A stretch of 64,000 nucleotides of DNA from Taiwanofungus camphoratus. Its lineage: Eukaryota > Basidiomycota > Agaricomycetes > Polyporales > Taiwanofungaceae. Within the stretch, counting starts at the first letter, position 1, and each line of letters begins with the position of its first letter. The position numbers were made by a program, and so were the translations under genes. The notes beneath the pieces are model-generated. The model searched no databases, had not been told where the DNA came from, and saw nothing but the letters and a program-made list of their open reading frames with translations. The stretch spans positions 1,116,001-1,180,000 of the forward strand of contig CP021231.1 in the NCBI GenBank assembly GCA_003999685.1. The letters are read 5' to 3'. This document shows positions 1-12,397 of the stretch, in pieces.

Positions 1-1480
1 CGGGCTATTCGCATCCCGATCGCTGTCCCCGGCCTCGGCCCTGACACGGGCGTCGCCGCACGTCTCCCATTGGCTGGCCTCGACGGCGACCTGGGCTGGC
101 CATCGTCTGATGATTCCCTGCTGCGCACAGCGCCCGCTCTGCCAACGCATGGTCCCCGTCATCGCCACTCGCGCGCCCAATCTCAAAACAGGAATCTCCT
201 TCTGCGCTTGCTCGCCTCCTCCGCAGTCCATCATGATCATCCCCCACGGCACACGCAGTGTCTCTGCCGCATGCACTAGTCACACCCGCTGACTACAGCT
301 TGGCCGCTGGCTGACTGTCCCCCGACCGACCGCTCCGTATTGGCAACTTGGGTTGACTTTCATGACCGGTAAGCACAGCACCGATCATGACGACCGCCGC
401 TTGCTAGAGTCGTGCCGCGCCCGACGTCCCACTCAGGGCCGAGCATGTAGATACGAGGACATTGGTCGGCTCTGAATACCGTATTCTCTATCCCCGCCCC
501 CCAGGCGTGCTAGATGTCTCCGTGGAGCGCGCATATAGCGCAGCATGCTCCGCCCCGCCCCGCCTCGCCTCACGGGCGACCAAAGACCAGCGGCACAGGG
601 CCCGCCCTCACGCACCGCACACGACACGCCCCTTCCGATCCGATCTCCTCTTTGGCATCACCCACCCACCGCTACCCTTCCCATGCCGCAGTCGCCTCGC
701 CGCCCGACCTCGGTCCCGGGACGTACTCCGCCACCCGCCACCCGCCACCTGCGAACGCAAGTAGCCGCCTCTGGGTGTGCAGCTCAGCGCCGCCGGCGTC
801 ACTGGCGCAGTGCCTCCTGAGTCGCCCAGACCCTTAGCGCCGACCCCCGCTGCTCGCCTGCGCGATGCCCCGGCCCGCAGGCGTGTCGTTACACCTCACC
901 CATGCTACCCTCCCCGCTGCCCGCGCTGTCCCCAGTGTCTCGCGCAACCCAAGGCCCAAGGGCCAGCAGCCAAGGCGCAACGCCTCCAGTGCGCGTCCTC
1001 TCCACGGCACGGCTGTATCCGCCCCCCCCCCCCTCCTCGCTGCCGCATCCCCACCGTCCCGCGCCCCACCTCATCCACGCACGCACACGCCGTCTACCCG
1101 TTTCCTCGCCCGCACCCCTCGTCGGCAGCGCGCCGGTGCTGGCTGACAACACCACCCTACACCCAACCCGCGCGGTGCGTGCTGCCGTTCTGCTGCAGGC
1201 AGCCTCCGCCGCGCGGCCGCGCCCCGTCCGCCTCGCACCGAGCCGACACCGGCCCCGAGGGCTCAGCGTCGACCTCAGGAGCCCGAGCCCAGCATCCGCC
1301 GCGGAGCGCAGCGTCCGTCGCGGAGTTGAACGCCTCGGGTCCAGGCACGGCGCGTCCGCGCACCGCTTTGGCAGCGGTAGCAAGTCCTTCGATGCTGTGT
1401 ACCTACCACGTGCCTTCGGCGAGCGGCTAGTGTTCTCATGCGTGACACGGGTGCTACAAGGACCCCCAATGATCCCTGTA
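1..1480. other. C-rich, GC-rich stretch without a recognisable gene
   Basis: The + strand is strongly C-rich, including a long C run near 1021-1034, and proline- and arginine-rich open frames appear on both strands as a consequence. None of these frames shows a domain, signal peptide or plausible intron pattern that I recognise. It may be promoter or 5' leader of a gene outside the window. I see no coding feature I can support. Confidence 0.4.
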
Positions 1481-1514
1481 TAATGGATTGATCCCGACAT
1501 GTTGAAAAATCCAA

Positions 1515-2225
1515 ATTTGGGTCCGGGCACTTGTGACGGTCTTGGTCCGGACGTGGACCAAGCATCACTTTTCTTTGGTCCGGACACGGATCATGCCTTC
1601 AAAACTTCCGGAATTTCATTTGTTTTTCGTTTTTAGCCCCCTGAGGACATCCGAAAAGATACAAGATACAGGTCTAAACCTCGACTTCCAGTCCATTCAT
1701 TCCTCGTTATCCGACTCATCTGTGTGTGTCCCGAGTTGACAGCTTCGCCGTTTCATCTCGAGCGACCTGGCAAGTTCTTTCACGGCAGCGTGCATAGTTG
1801 GCAACGCAACGGTCATCTCTTTGCATCGATCACCACTTGCAAGGAGTGTCTTTGGAGCAACGTTGAGAGTGCGGAGGAATGCTGTTATCGAATATGCTGG
1901 CAGCGAGCGTGATGGTAGGGACAATACAGCTTGTTGGTACGTCGTCGTCGTAAGAAATCTCCACATAGTTCGAGTATAATTTTTGAGGCGATGATTTCTG
2001 ACAATTTCCAACGATATACCATTGATATTTAACGAGCCATAATGCTGAATCAACATACCGTATCAGTCCGGGTGCATCCCGGCGACTCCATACAAACTCT
2101 CCGGATGCCTCTCATGGTCCGGACAGGATCAGGCCATGCTGGCAAGACCCCTCAAATGGCCCGGACATTGATCAAGCTGTTTGACCTCCGAACCCCCATT
2201 TTGGTCCGGATGGGATCATGCATTA
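1515..2225 (+). repeat. Dispersed short repeats built on GGTCCGGA
   Basis: The core GGTCCGGA, or a one-base variant, recurs in the same orientation near 1518, 1544, 1579, 2117, 2159 and 2204. Several copies are followed within about 10 bases by GATCA or GATCATG. The two clusters lie about 500 bp apart in otherwise non-coding DNA. They could be sub-terminal motifs of a decayed DNA transposon or binding sites, but the sequence does not decide this. From 2226 to 3180 I see only AT-richer DNA with no supported gene. Confidence 0.45.
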
Positions 2226-3180
2226 TTACAAACAGAACGTGCTCAACGTGTGGATGTCGCCAACATCCCAAAACGACTCTGCAATGACGCTGTTCCGTCG
2301 TTGTGAGGTTATTGACAGTTTAAAACATGTCAACACAATAATTTATTGACAGTTATAAAGTTATATACCAGTCGAATAAAATCAAGAATTTTGACCTCTG
2401 CAAATCTGCTGGCTGTAGGACACTGATGTGCAATGGTCTGTGGATCTAAGTTCTGTATAGGTCGCACATCACCAGTAAAGGACCCAAAATCTGAGTAAAC
2501 GAAAGTTGAAATGTTAACCATGGCTAAAGGTTATAAATATGCCCAGAATCCATCATCAGACATATAGTAACAGGTATCGAGCCATTCCCCCTCATTCAAC
2601 TGCGAAAATGTGCATCCGGTAGACCTTGCATCTCTCGAGTTTTAGACACCTGATTTTCGGCCTTCAGTTTTTGACAAAACATGTTTTTAACTATGTCAAT
2701 AACTACCTTGTCAAAATCAAGTAGTTTTACCCGGAACAGTAGCAAGTATAGTATATAATACATAACCTTTAATGATATGAACGATGCCCGCGGCGGCTGC
2801 GCCAGTAAGTAGTATGACGACGGATGAGTTCTCGGGCAAGCGAGTGTGAACGCAGAACGTACAACTCTTGCCACTTCAAAGATGGACGACTTCGCCTTCG
2901 GATCCGGTTTGACTGTACCGAAGCTCGCGTTTGTATGTCTTCTGTATCAAGGCTGTACAAGGGCAAGATGATGCTGTAGGCCCACCGTCTATTTGAACGG
3001 TGAAGATCGCACAAGGGTTCCATACTGACAGACCCCGTTTTATATCGGCTAAATGCGGGTAACGATGGGACGTGGTAAAGAACCACAGGGTGGATTGGAG
3101 ATCTGGCAACGAAGGGACCTTAGCATTCCCGCGGAATAATGAGACGGGAGGCTAACTCATGCTTAACGTCATCATCAAAC

Positions 3181-5525
3181 CTATTGGCGCAGACCGCAAA
3201 ATCTCTGTACGGCGTTCTCTACCTCAGAGCCTTCGTACACGAAGACCTCCTCCCAGTCCAACCCTCTAGTAAGATCGCGGGCTGCCGTTGCGAACCCGTC
3301 GACGGATGCCGAGGGAACAAAGTCAGGAATCAGGTTTTGACTCGCCAAGTTGACGATGCCATTAAGTATTGCCGCCAAGTATCCGAAGCAGATACTGGCC
3401 CTTTTTTTAGCCAAGACGCGATCTCTGATGTCCGGGATAACAATCCGCTTCGAGTCGAGAAGGACGTCTTGAACAGCATCCCGCACGACGTTCAGTTCCT
3501 GGAAGCGAAGTTGCTGTAGAACAACGAGTAGCAATTGATAAGCTGCAAGAGTTCCTTGTACATCCTGCTCTTCAATCAATTTTGGTATGCAGCCTGCGAT
3601 ATCCTTAACGCCTAATGAACAACAATGAGGAAGATCGAGGAAGTAAAGAGAAACGCATATGCGTACCGTCAGTTCCGAAACATCGAGCATGAGTTATTTT
3701 GGCTAGGCAGGTTTGCATATTCAAGAGTTGCTGCTCCCGTATCTTCGGCGCATAGGAACCACTACGAAACGCCTGTAGAACAGCAGGAAAACGCCGAATA
3801 ATATCTTCAAGGGACGCAGCGGTGTCGAACCATCTCGCACTCCAGGATGCGAAAAACAACTCTGCGGCCATCACTTGAAGCTGGTGGTCGCCTTTCCTAT
3901 TGAATTTGATCAGAAAGTCGAAGAATTGTTCGATCGGCCATAGATGTCCCTGCGTTTGAGCGGATACGAGACCTCGCGTGGTAAGGATGTGGTAGAGAGT
4001 GAGAAACCCATCTGGCTTCTTCAACTGACTGAGGCAAGGTTGCATCACCTGGACGAACAAGTCGAGGCCGAGGTTGCGGGACATCAACAATGAGCCGGCT
4101 ACTCTCACCACGCGCGAATCAAGCGACTCCTTCAGCGCATCCACGGACTGTTTCTCTCTACTTTCCCAGCTATCGCCTAGCCGTAAAGGTCGCGTTTCCG
4201 GAGCCTGAGACGGGGCATGTTTGCTAGTAAGCAATTGACACAATCGCGAACTCCGGACAGCCTTCCTGATCGACCATGCACAATATGCCATGTATGATTG
4301 GGCTGCCAGAAAAACTTGCATCATTGAACTTGCAATGATGAAGATGTCTTGAATGCGAGCAAAGCGATAAGGACAATCGGTATAGATCAAGGGAAGAACG
4401 AGGGTGATTGCGCAGAAGATTAGGATAATGGCCACCAGCACCGTTGCAACAAGGGCGACAGTGGATTGCAGCCACCAGAAAAGATTCACTAATGCTGCGA
4501 AGAACAACACGAGTGCAATCTGCAGGATGACGGGCACTAAGCTGATAATCATGGGAACTCTCCACTTGAGGAGACCACTGTGGCGAAATTCCCGTAAACG
4601 TGCGGCATCGCGAGAAAGATCACAATGCTGGTCGGTCACGTCTGTATAGTTGTTGAGCCACTGTTTTACTAGGATAGCAATAAAGGCAGCAGAAAGACTG
4701 AAAACCAGGCTCGCGTAGAGTAGTGAATTAATCCCTATCGCCGACTGAGGCGGATGGAATGCAGGAACAAGAAACGGAGGCTGTGTAGAATTCAAGTAGC
4801 CTGAACTTATCGAGAAGCTCCCGAGTTGAGCAGAGACTTGAGCTAGAATGAGGGCGGTGGTGATCGCCGGATTTGGCTGCAGTAATGGGTATAATTGGAC
4901 AACGAAGGCCGTCACAACTCCAGAAAAAAGTGCCGCCTGGTGAGACAAAAGTTAGAAACCACGACTCAATGAGGATAATACATGGGGTCATTAGGTAGAG
5001 CAACGATCAATGCGTGACAATGGTGAAGTTCAAGTGTACAACAGCAAAAATTGAATTGAGGATCAACAAGGTAACAGAACTTACAAAAGTCAGAAGCGCA
5101 TCAATATTTACATTCCATGCTTTGAATTGGGCTTCATCACGATCCTGCAACAGTGATGCACAGCGTGACCATCCCGCTGCAGCGTCCGCACTCGTCTCAC
5201 CGTCACCTGGTGTGTGTGCATCATTTATCATATCCTGCACAAATTCAAACTTATTTGAGGAACCACTTGGAACCTGTCGTATGCATACCCGTTCAGCACT
5301 ATTCATGGAGCTTGGTACTAATTCGACAAATCGAGGGCTGGCACCAACATCTTTTACTTGAGTACTGAATCCCTGTCAACAAACTCAGTGATCAATAAAA
5401 AGACGCGATTCCGAGCAGTAAGCGACACATACATTGGTTGATAACAACAGAGGCGCGTCTTGCAGCAAGGGAGCAATACTGCCCGTGCTCTCTGCGGAAC
5501 GGATATATGATCGGTGATGAAACAT
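3181..5525 (-). CDS. DUF6535 domain membrane protein, copy A
   Basis: This is a basidiomycete-specific DUF6535 protein of unknown function. Exons read with confidence are about 5372-5085, 4936-3667 and 3611-3181. A first exon ending near 5430, starting at the ATG at 5525, is probable. The N-terminal segment carries the family pattern with RDEAQFKAW and DALLTF. Four hydrophobic segments follow, then a KQWLNNYTD stretch, then a long soluble helical C-terminus. The second intron (4937-5084) falls at the same point as in copy B at 40 kb. The last intron (3612-3666, GTACGC...TTAG) covers sequence that is coding in copy B. If it is not spliced, the frame ends early and this copy is a pseudogene. 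The DUF6535 assignment is firm. The start and last intron are less certain. Confidence 0.75.
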
Positions 5526-7337
5526 ACCAGCCATATGCGCCGGAGGATAAAGTAGGTAGAGCAGACCGTCTAATTGCACAGTAAAGTGCGATGTCTTCCC
5601 GATTCTTATGACTTACACATAGGCGCTAAGATGCCTCAACAAGACGAAAGCGCACAGCAGTCATACGAGGCGCCGTTCCTGTGCAAATGCCGCTCCTTAT
5701 ATTTTCATTACGCAGACTTGGCAAGCTATATTTTGAACTCAATCTTGCTGCCCAACAGGAATGGAAGTCAAATATTCACCTCATTGGATCATCAGCCCGG
5801 ACGCGCTCCCGCGGTGGACACCAATCCAAACATTGACAACGATTCACACACGACACACACGAGCGCGCCCTTATGCAGCTAGAGAAGGCACTCGCCCACG
5901 GTACATGTGGTGGTCAGTTCAGCATGGTGGACGTCTTGGGATAGAGGTTACTTTTATCCATCAGTCTGTCTGATGAATAGTACCGAGCTTGCAACATCAG
6001 AACCTACAAAGGCATTATTAACATGCTAGCCCGGAGACATGGAGACTGCAAAGGTGATATTACATAGAAGGTAGATTCCGCGGAATAAGCACGTAGTACG
6101 TACATGACCAAATGCATATCAGGCGGAAGTTAAATAAGCCTCTGAAGTCCAGCTTATTGACTACATAAGTATACACCTATGAATCCTTAAACCCCAGGTG
6201 TGCAGTGTCTTTCCTCACCTTGTTGGTGCATAATTACACTGTCGATGGTCCCTACAAGCGTAGGCCGGGTCTGATGACCCGCGCGCGACTCGCAGCATCC
6301 TACCCAGCAACGAAGGGGGAAAAGTCTTTCCCGCGTTAACCACCAGCTGAGTCACTCACTCGTCTGTCCACCGACTGGCAGCGAGCACAGACGTCCATCG
6401 TGCAGTGCAGGCACATGGAGATGGCCGCCTGTGTTTTCATATTCCATGACGCCAGGCTCCCGCTACACCGGAATACCGGGCGCAGCTGCCCACTGATGCC
6501 CAGTGTGACCCCTTTCAACCTTGCACAGCCGATATAAGTTGCGATCTCGCCGGTGGGGAACATACCCTCTGAGCTGGTGAGTGGACTCGAGATCTACAGT
6601 ACAATGTAATAGTCACATCAGAACGATCGTGCGTTGCATGACAGTCATGTTCTATGCTCTCGCCGTAATCTGAGTGCGAAGTCGATGGTTCAAGCTCTGC
6701 GTTCCTCTTGGGCCGGTGATCGACCGTATGAGAGGAAACTAGCTTTGAATGGAAACATCACACGAATGGGAGGATGCGAACGGGAGATGTGATCGCTGAC
6801 GCTGAAATGTCGAACCCGACGGAGACCACAACGACAAAGTTCTTCCATGCACACGCGAGTGACCTTGAAAACTTGTCTCAAGACAGCTACACAACAGCGT
6901 TCCAGCGTGCATTAGTAAGTCTGCCGTGTCAGTCTGCGAACGCAGTAGATTTTCCCAGAAATGTAGGTCGCGAAGCGTGAACGCTGACCAAGAACTTATA
7001 CTTTGACAAATTCAGAACATAGCTTGTACTAGCCGCCGCGATGACATATCCTTTAGCGAGCTGAAAAAGTTACATGCTTGCTCATTGAACGGTGTCGAGC
7101 CACAGCCACAGCAGTACCGAGACGTATGTACCTGAGCGCTATGCTGCACCACGACAACCACTCCGAAATAGCATAAATACCGAACACTTCTATTTCGCTT
7201 TCATTAGAAGACTTCTGTACGTAGAACAACATCAATGCACACAAAGTAGCACACTTCTCTCGCGGGACACAGCCATCGGCGCGCGCCCAGCACAATCATA
7301 CACCCATTTCTTCTTCCGCACGCAGGCATGCCCATCA
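5526..7337. other. Intergenic region upstream of DUF6535 copy A and downstream of GAPDH
   Basis: I see no supported gene. The segment about 5905-6030 resembles 43324-43510, which lies upstream of DUF6535 copy B. Shared blocks include AGTTCAGC.TGGTGGAC, TTTTATC.ATCAGT.TGTCTGA and CATCAGA.CCTACAA. This marks a duplicated flank. The remainder (6040-7337) holds only short open frames without recognisable features. Confidence 0.45.
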
Positions 7338-8856
<1,519 letters not shown>

Positions 8857-8940
8857 GATGTCTTTTGTCGGTTGTTCGTCGAGAGGACGGGAGATGGGGA
8901 GGGGTCGAGAGGGGAGAGGCGGTTTATATGGGGCGATTAT
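8857..8940 (-). promoter_or_regulatory. GAPDH core promoter: TATA box and pyrimidine-rich tract
   Basis: On the minus strand an ATATAAA box lies at 8929-8923, about 70 bp upstream of the start codon at 8856. Between them, at 8920-8880, the coding strand is a C/T-rich tract. A TATA box followed by a CT-rich tract is typical of highly expressed filamentous-fungal genes, gpd in particular. Transcription start is inferred, not shown. Confidence 0.6.
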
Positions 8941-10323
8941 CGTTATCTGGATTGGATCATTCGCTCCGTGCGGACGGTTTTCCTACTATGGGCGGGCTTC
9001 GTCATCGACTTCTCATCGCTCAGCCGGACCCTCGACTCTCCCAACCTGGCGAGGACCAACCGCAGACCCGACGAGAGCGGGCTAGAGGCAACATGGATGT
9101 GACTCGTCTGTTCTCCTTTTGCTCTCTCATATATACACGAGTTTCAATACAGGTTATGCATGGACTGTTCCCGGCGAGCGCTGATTCACACTGTACCCGT
9201 ACCAGACATGCAAACGTGCGACTGTTCTGACCGAGACCGACTCAACTCTGGAGACACGGCCTCACCCTTTTCTTTTCTTTTCCTTATTGTGCTTGACGAT
9301 CGTCCGTGCCGCCGTCTCGCGCGATTTCTGCCGTATATATGCGCTCCCCCCTGGCCATATGGCGCACGAGTCGTGCGCTCCGGACGCGAGTCCTCTGTCA
9401 TGATGATCCGGTGCGAATCTGCGCAAAAGCTTATTTGGTATTTTTGCTCGCTCATTCCTGGGCGCTTCCAAGGCGTGCGAGCTCGGACTGGCCAAGTCTG
9501 TTTCACGCACATCCTACTTTACGTAGTGCCTGCACTGCATGCACCATCACGGTTCCAGTCCATGCAGCAAGCCGTTGTATGAAACCAGGTTCGCCCCCTA
9601 TTGGTCCACCGGCTCAAGGCTCAGCACCAGGCCTCAGTCTGGGCTCCATCTGGCGCGGTCATCTGCCTACAGTCGTTGCTGGGCTCTGGTCACAGCTACC
9701 ATTGTCAGCTTGACATGTGCGTTCAGATATAACATCGATGTGCGGTCTAGGCTGAAGTCTAGCCACGGCGCGACCTACTTCACAAGTCACAGAATAGCAG
9801 CAGTACCGTGCAGGTGGTAGGTGGTGGTGGATAGCCAGATGACCACATCTTCTATGGCCTACTAGGACGTTCGAAGGCTGGCTTGGCCTTGACTAGACAA
9901 TCGAGAAGCAATTCCGGCGCAGCCCCTTCGCATATTGCACACCTGTCAAACCCTATTTACTGGCAGCTGTGTGACTATGCCCACTATACTATGAGCGGCC
10001 AGCCTGAGAAGCATCCAGAGACGCAAGTGAGGTGAAAGCAATCCGATACGGAGCAGTGCAATATACAGGTGACTACAGCTACAATGTCGGACAATAACAA
10101 TATACGTACACCTCCCACCTTGTCCATCCATCCACCAAATCCAAAGTGTCCAAGCACCGGTAATGGTCCTTCGTGAACGTCGTAGCGTGAGCGGCGATTA
10201 AGCGGCTATAGTGTAGTGTAGTAATGGAGTAAAGTGCAAAGGCTTGTCGCATCGTTGCGTCATCGCATCATCGCGGCATTGGTTCGTGGCTGCGTCGCAT
10301 CGTAAAGCGCAGACGAGGCGACC
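8941..10323. other. Intergenic: distal GAPDH upstream region and 3' flank of DUF7598 gene
   Basis: I find no supported gene here. Open frames on both strands between 9160 and 9820 are short, lack domains and have no intron partners. The part next to 8941 is presumably the upstream regulatory region of GAPDH. Confidence 0.4.
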
Positions 10324-11573
10324 TTAGACTGCGGTCGCGCTTTCCTCCTCGCTCGCATAGCTCACGACGCTCGTGTGGCGCGCCTCGCGCTCCTCAAACG
10401 TAACGGTGGGTTTTGAAGGGCGCGAGGCATACGTCGGGGCAGGACTTCCTGCGGTAGGCCGCGGGATGTACGTCGGCAGTGCCTCGGCAGGCCTCGTCAG
10501 CGTCGCACCTGAACCAAAAACCCAACTATTAGAAAAGAGATAGGGAAAGGTGGAAAGACAAACACGCACCCCGCATGAGCGCGGCCTTCTCGCCCTGCCG
10601 CCCAAAGCCCATCCCGCTGCGCTGGCTCATCGAGCGCGCCGTCTCCGCGCCGGCGCCCTCCTTGTCGAACTTCTCCCACCTGTCCCAGCTCGCGCCGGAG
10701 CCGCCCGTGCTCATCGCGGTGAGCAGCGGGCGCGGGCCGGACCGCGGGCTCGCGTAGCTCTGCGTGCGTGTCGAGTAGGAGCGCGAGAGCGTGCCGTGTG
10801 CTGACGAGCGCGGAAGGACGTCTGCCTCGCGCCACGACGTGAGCGCGCGCCGGGCCTTGGCGGACTCGCGGAAGATGAGCCCGAGCAGGATGTTGAGGCA
10901 CCCGATCGCGAAAAGGAAGAAGGCGGAGACGAGCGAGAACTCGTCGACGTGGTGTGAGAGCACAGCTGCGCCGAGGCTGTGTAAAGAATTGTCAAGGTCC
11001 ATGCATTAGTGAAGGGCGAATGTGCGAAGCAACTGGAGAAGACATACAGGCACTGGATCACGCCGAGAGCACCGAGGCCAAACTCGTCGCCGAGTACGGG
11101 GAAGTAGCGGTTGAAGAACTTGGCGGGCCAGCCGATTTCGGAGAGGATAAGCACGATGACCTGGAAGATGATGAGCAAACGGTTGAGCACCGCCCAGAAC
11201 GCGCCCGCGGGCTGATTTGGGACTGTGCTGTTCCTGTAATTACAAACACATTGTATCAGCATCCTATGCATCACAAATAAGGTGTGAGTGCGCCACGCAC
11301 GGGATATATTCGAGCTCGGAACAGTCGATAACGTCCGTCGAGTTGTCAGATGATACAGGGTCGGCCTTGCCCGCAGCGATAAAGGCGTTCACGGCTTTGA
11401 TGTCCTGCACCAGCGTGACGATACTACTTGCAAAGAGCAGAAGGAGAGCGATGATGCTGAGGGCGCGGGCAGCGTTGAGCCCGATGAAGATATCTGTACA
11501 ACGTGCGTGTTAATACTCGGTGATTCAATGTCTAAAGACGGAAGGGGGACTGACAAGCACGAGGAGGAGCCAT
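10324..11573 (-). CDS. DUF7598-type four-helix membrane protein
   Basis: Five exons (11573-11561, 11493-11301, 11233-11048, 10976-10570, 10508-10324) total 984 nt and keep one frame, giving 327 residues. The first exon is only 13 nt and the start ATGGCTCCTCC was chosen because it splices in frame to IFIGLNAARALSI. Four hydrophobic segments follow. They start at about residues 6, 80 (AFWAVLNRLLIIFQVIVLIL), 111 (FGLGALGVIQCL) and 135 (FSLVSAFFLFAIGCLNILLG). A predicted cytoplasmic tail rich in Ser, Arg and Thr ends the protein. The pattern matches the basidiomycete DUF7598 family, whose function is unknown. The Ser-rich tail may be phosphorylated; that is inference. Confidence 0.8.
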
Positions 11574-12397
11574 GTGTGTTGTCTTATGACGAATGTGTGG
11601 CACAAAAATGTCGATTGGGAGAGCAGCGGGTGTTGCGTGCAGCAATTATGAAAAGGACTGTACGGGTACGCAGGTGTGCCGGCACCAAGAAGGTCAGTAG
11701 AGAACTTGGGCTCTACGGGCTATTAGACGAGGCGCAGCTCGTTGAGAAGTTGGGAACCTGAAAGAGAGGGTAAGTAGTGAAAGGGAGAGAAAGACAGCAG
11801 TGGATTATGTAGCCCACCAAGCGACCGCAAAATTGTACTCGCCACATACTGCGATTGTCCTCTGTCGTCGTGACGGCCACATTGTGTGCTGTCAAAGGTA
11901 TGCGAGCACACAAAAGGAGCAGAATAAGGAACAATGGCCAAAGCACTGATGGTAAAGCGCCGCATGGAGTCACCGAATTCGGAGCTGGAACAGGCGGTAA
12001 TCGGAGCATAAACTTCAATTTCCGAGCCAATCCGAGTCTGTCGCCCTGCAATATTCGTGTAGCTTCTGTGACTCCGAAAATAATTGTTGCCAAATATTTG
12101 TCCTATCAGCCCGGCACTTTATTTGGCATCCTCCACCAAATAGGACGATCACGTGTACGCGTTGAGTACTCTTCTCCTGAGTGCAGTGACCGAAGTCATT
12201 TGAAATCCTTATCAGATATACGCAGGTGTTATCCTGCAAGGACTGGACTCCACCGGTTCATACCTACAGGGGCTATGATTGGATCTTATCGCCTACATAT
12301 TTCATTCTCACTTTCACGCACTAAGCAAGGAAAAGCTCCCGATCGTACTCATAAAATAATAGAAGATGCATAACCTACTTCGTAAACACCGAAGCTA
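11574..12397. other. Intergenic between DUF7598 gene promoter and F-box gene 3' end
   Basis: Short open frames occur on both strands but none shows conserved motifs or splicing support. The part next to 11574 should hold the DUF7598 promoter. I could not identify a convincing TATA box. Confidence 0.35.

Noticed and set aside
777-1587. Proline- and arginine-rich open frames on both strands
   Set aside because: They follow from the C-rich composition, overlap each other on both strands and contain no recognisable domain or splice pattern.
6670-6700. GGTTCAAGCTC resembling a tRNA B box
   Set aside because: No A box at the right distance and no cloverleaf could be folded around it.
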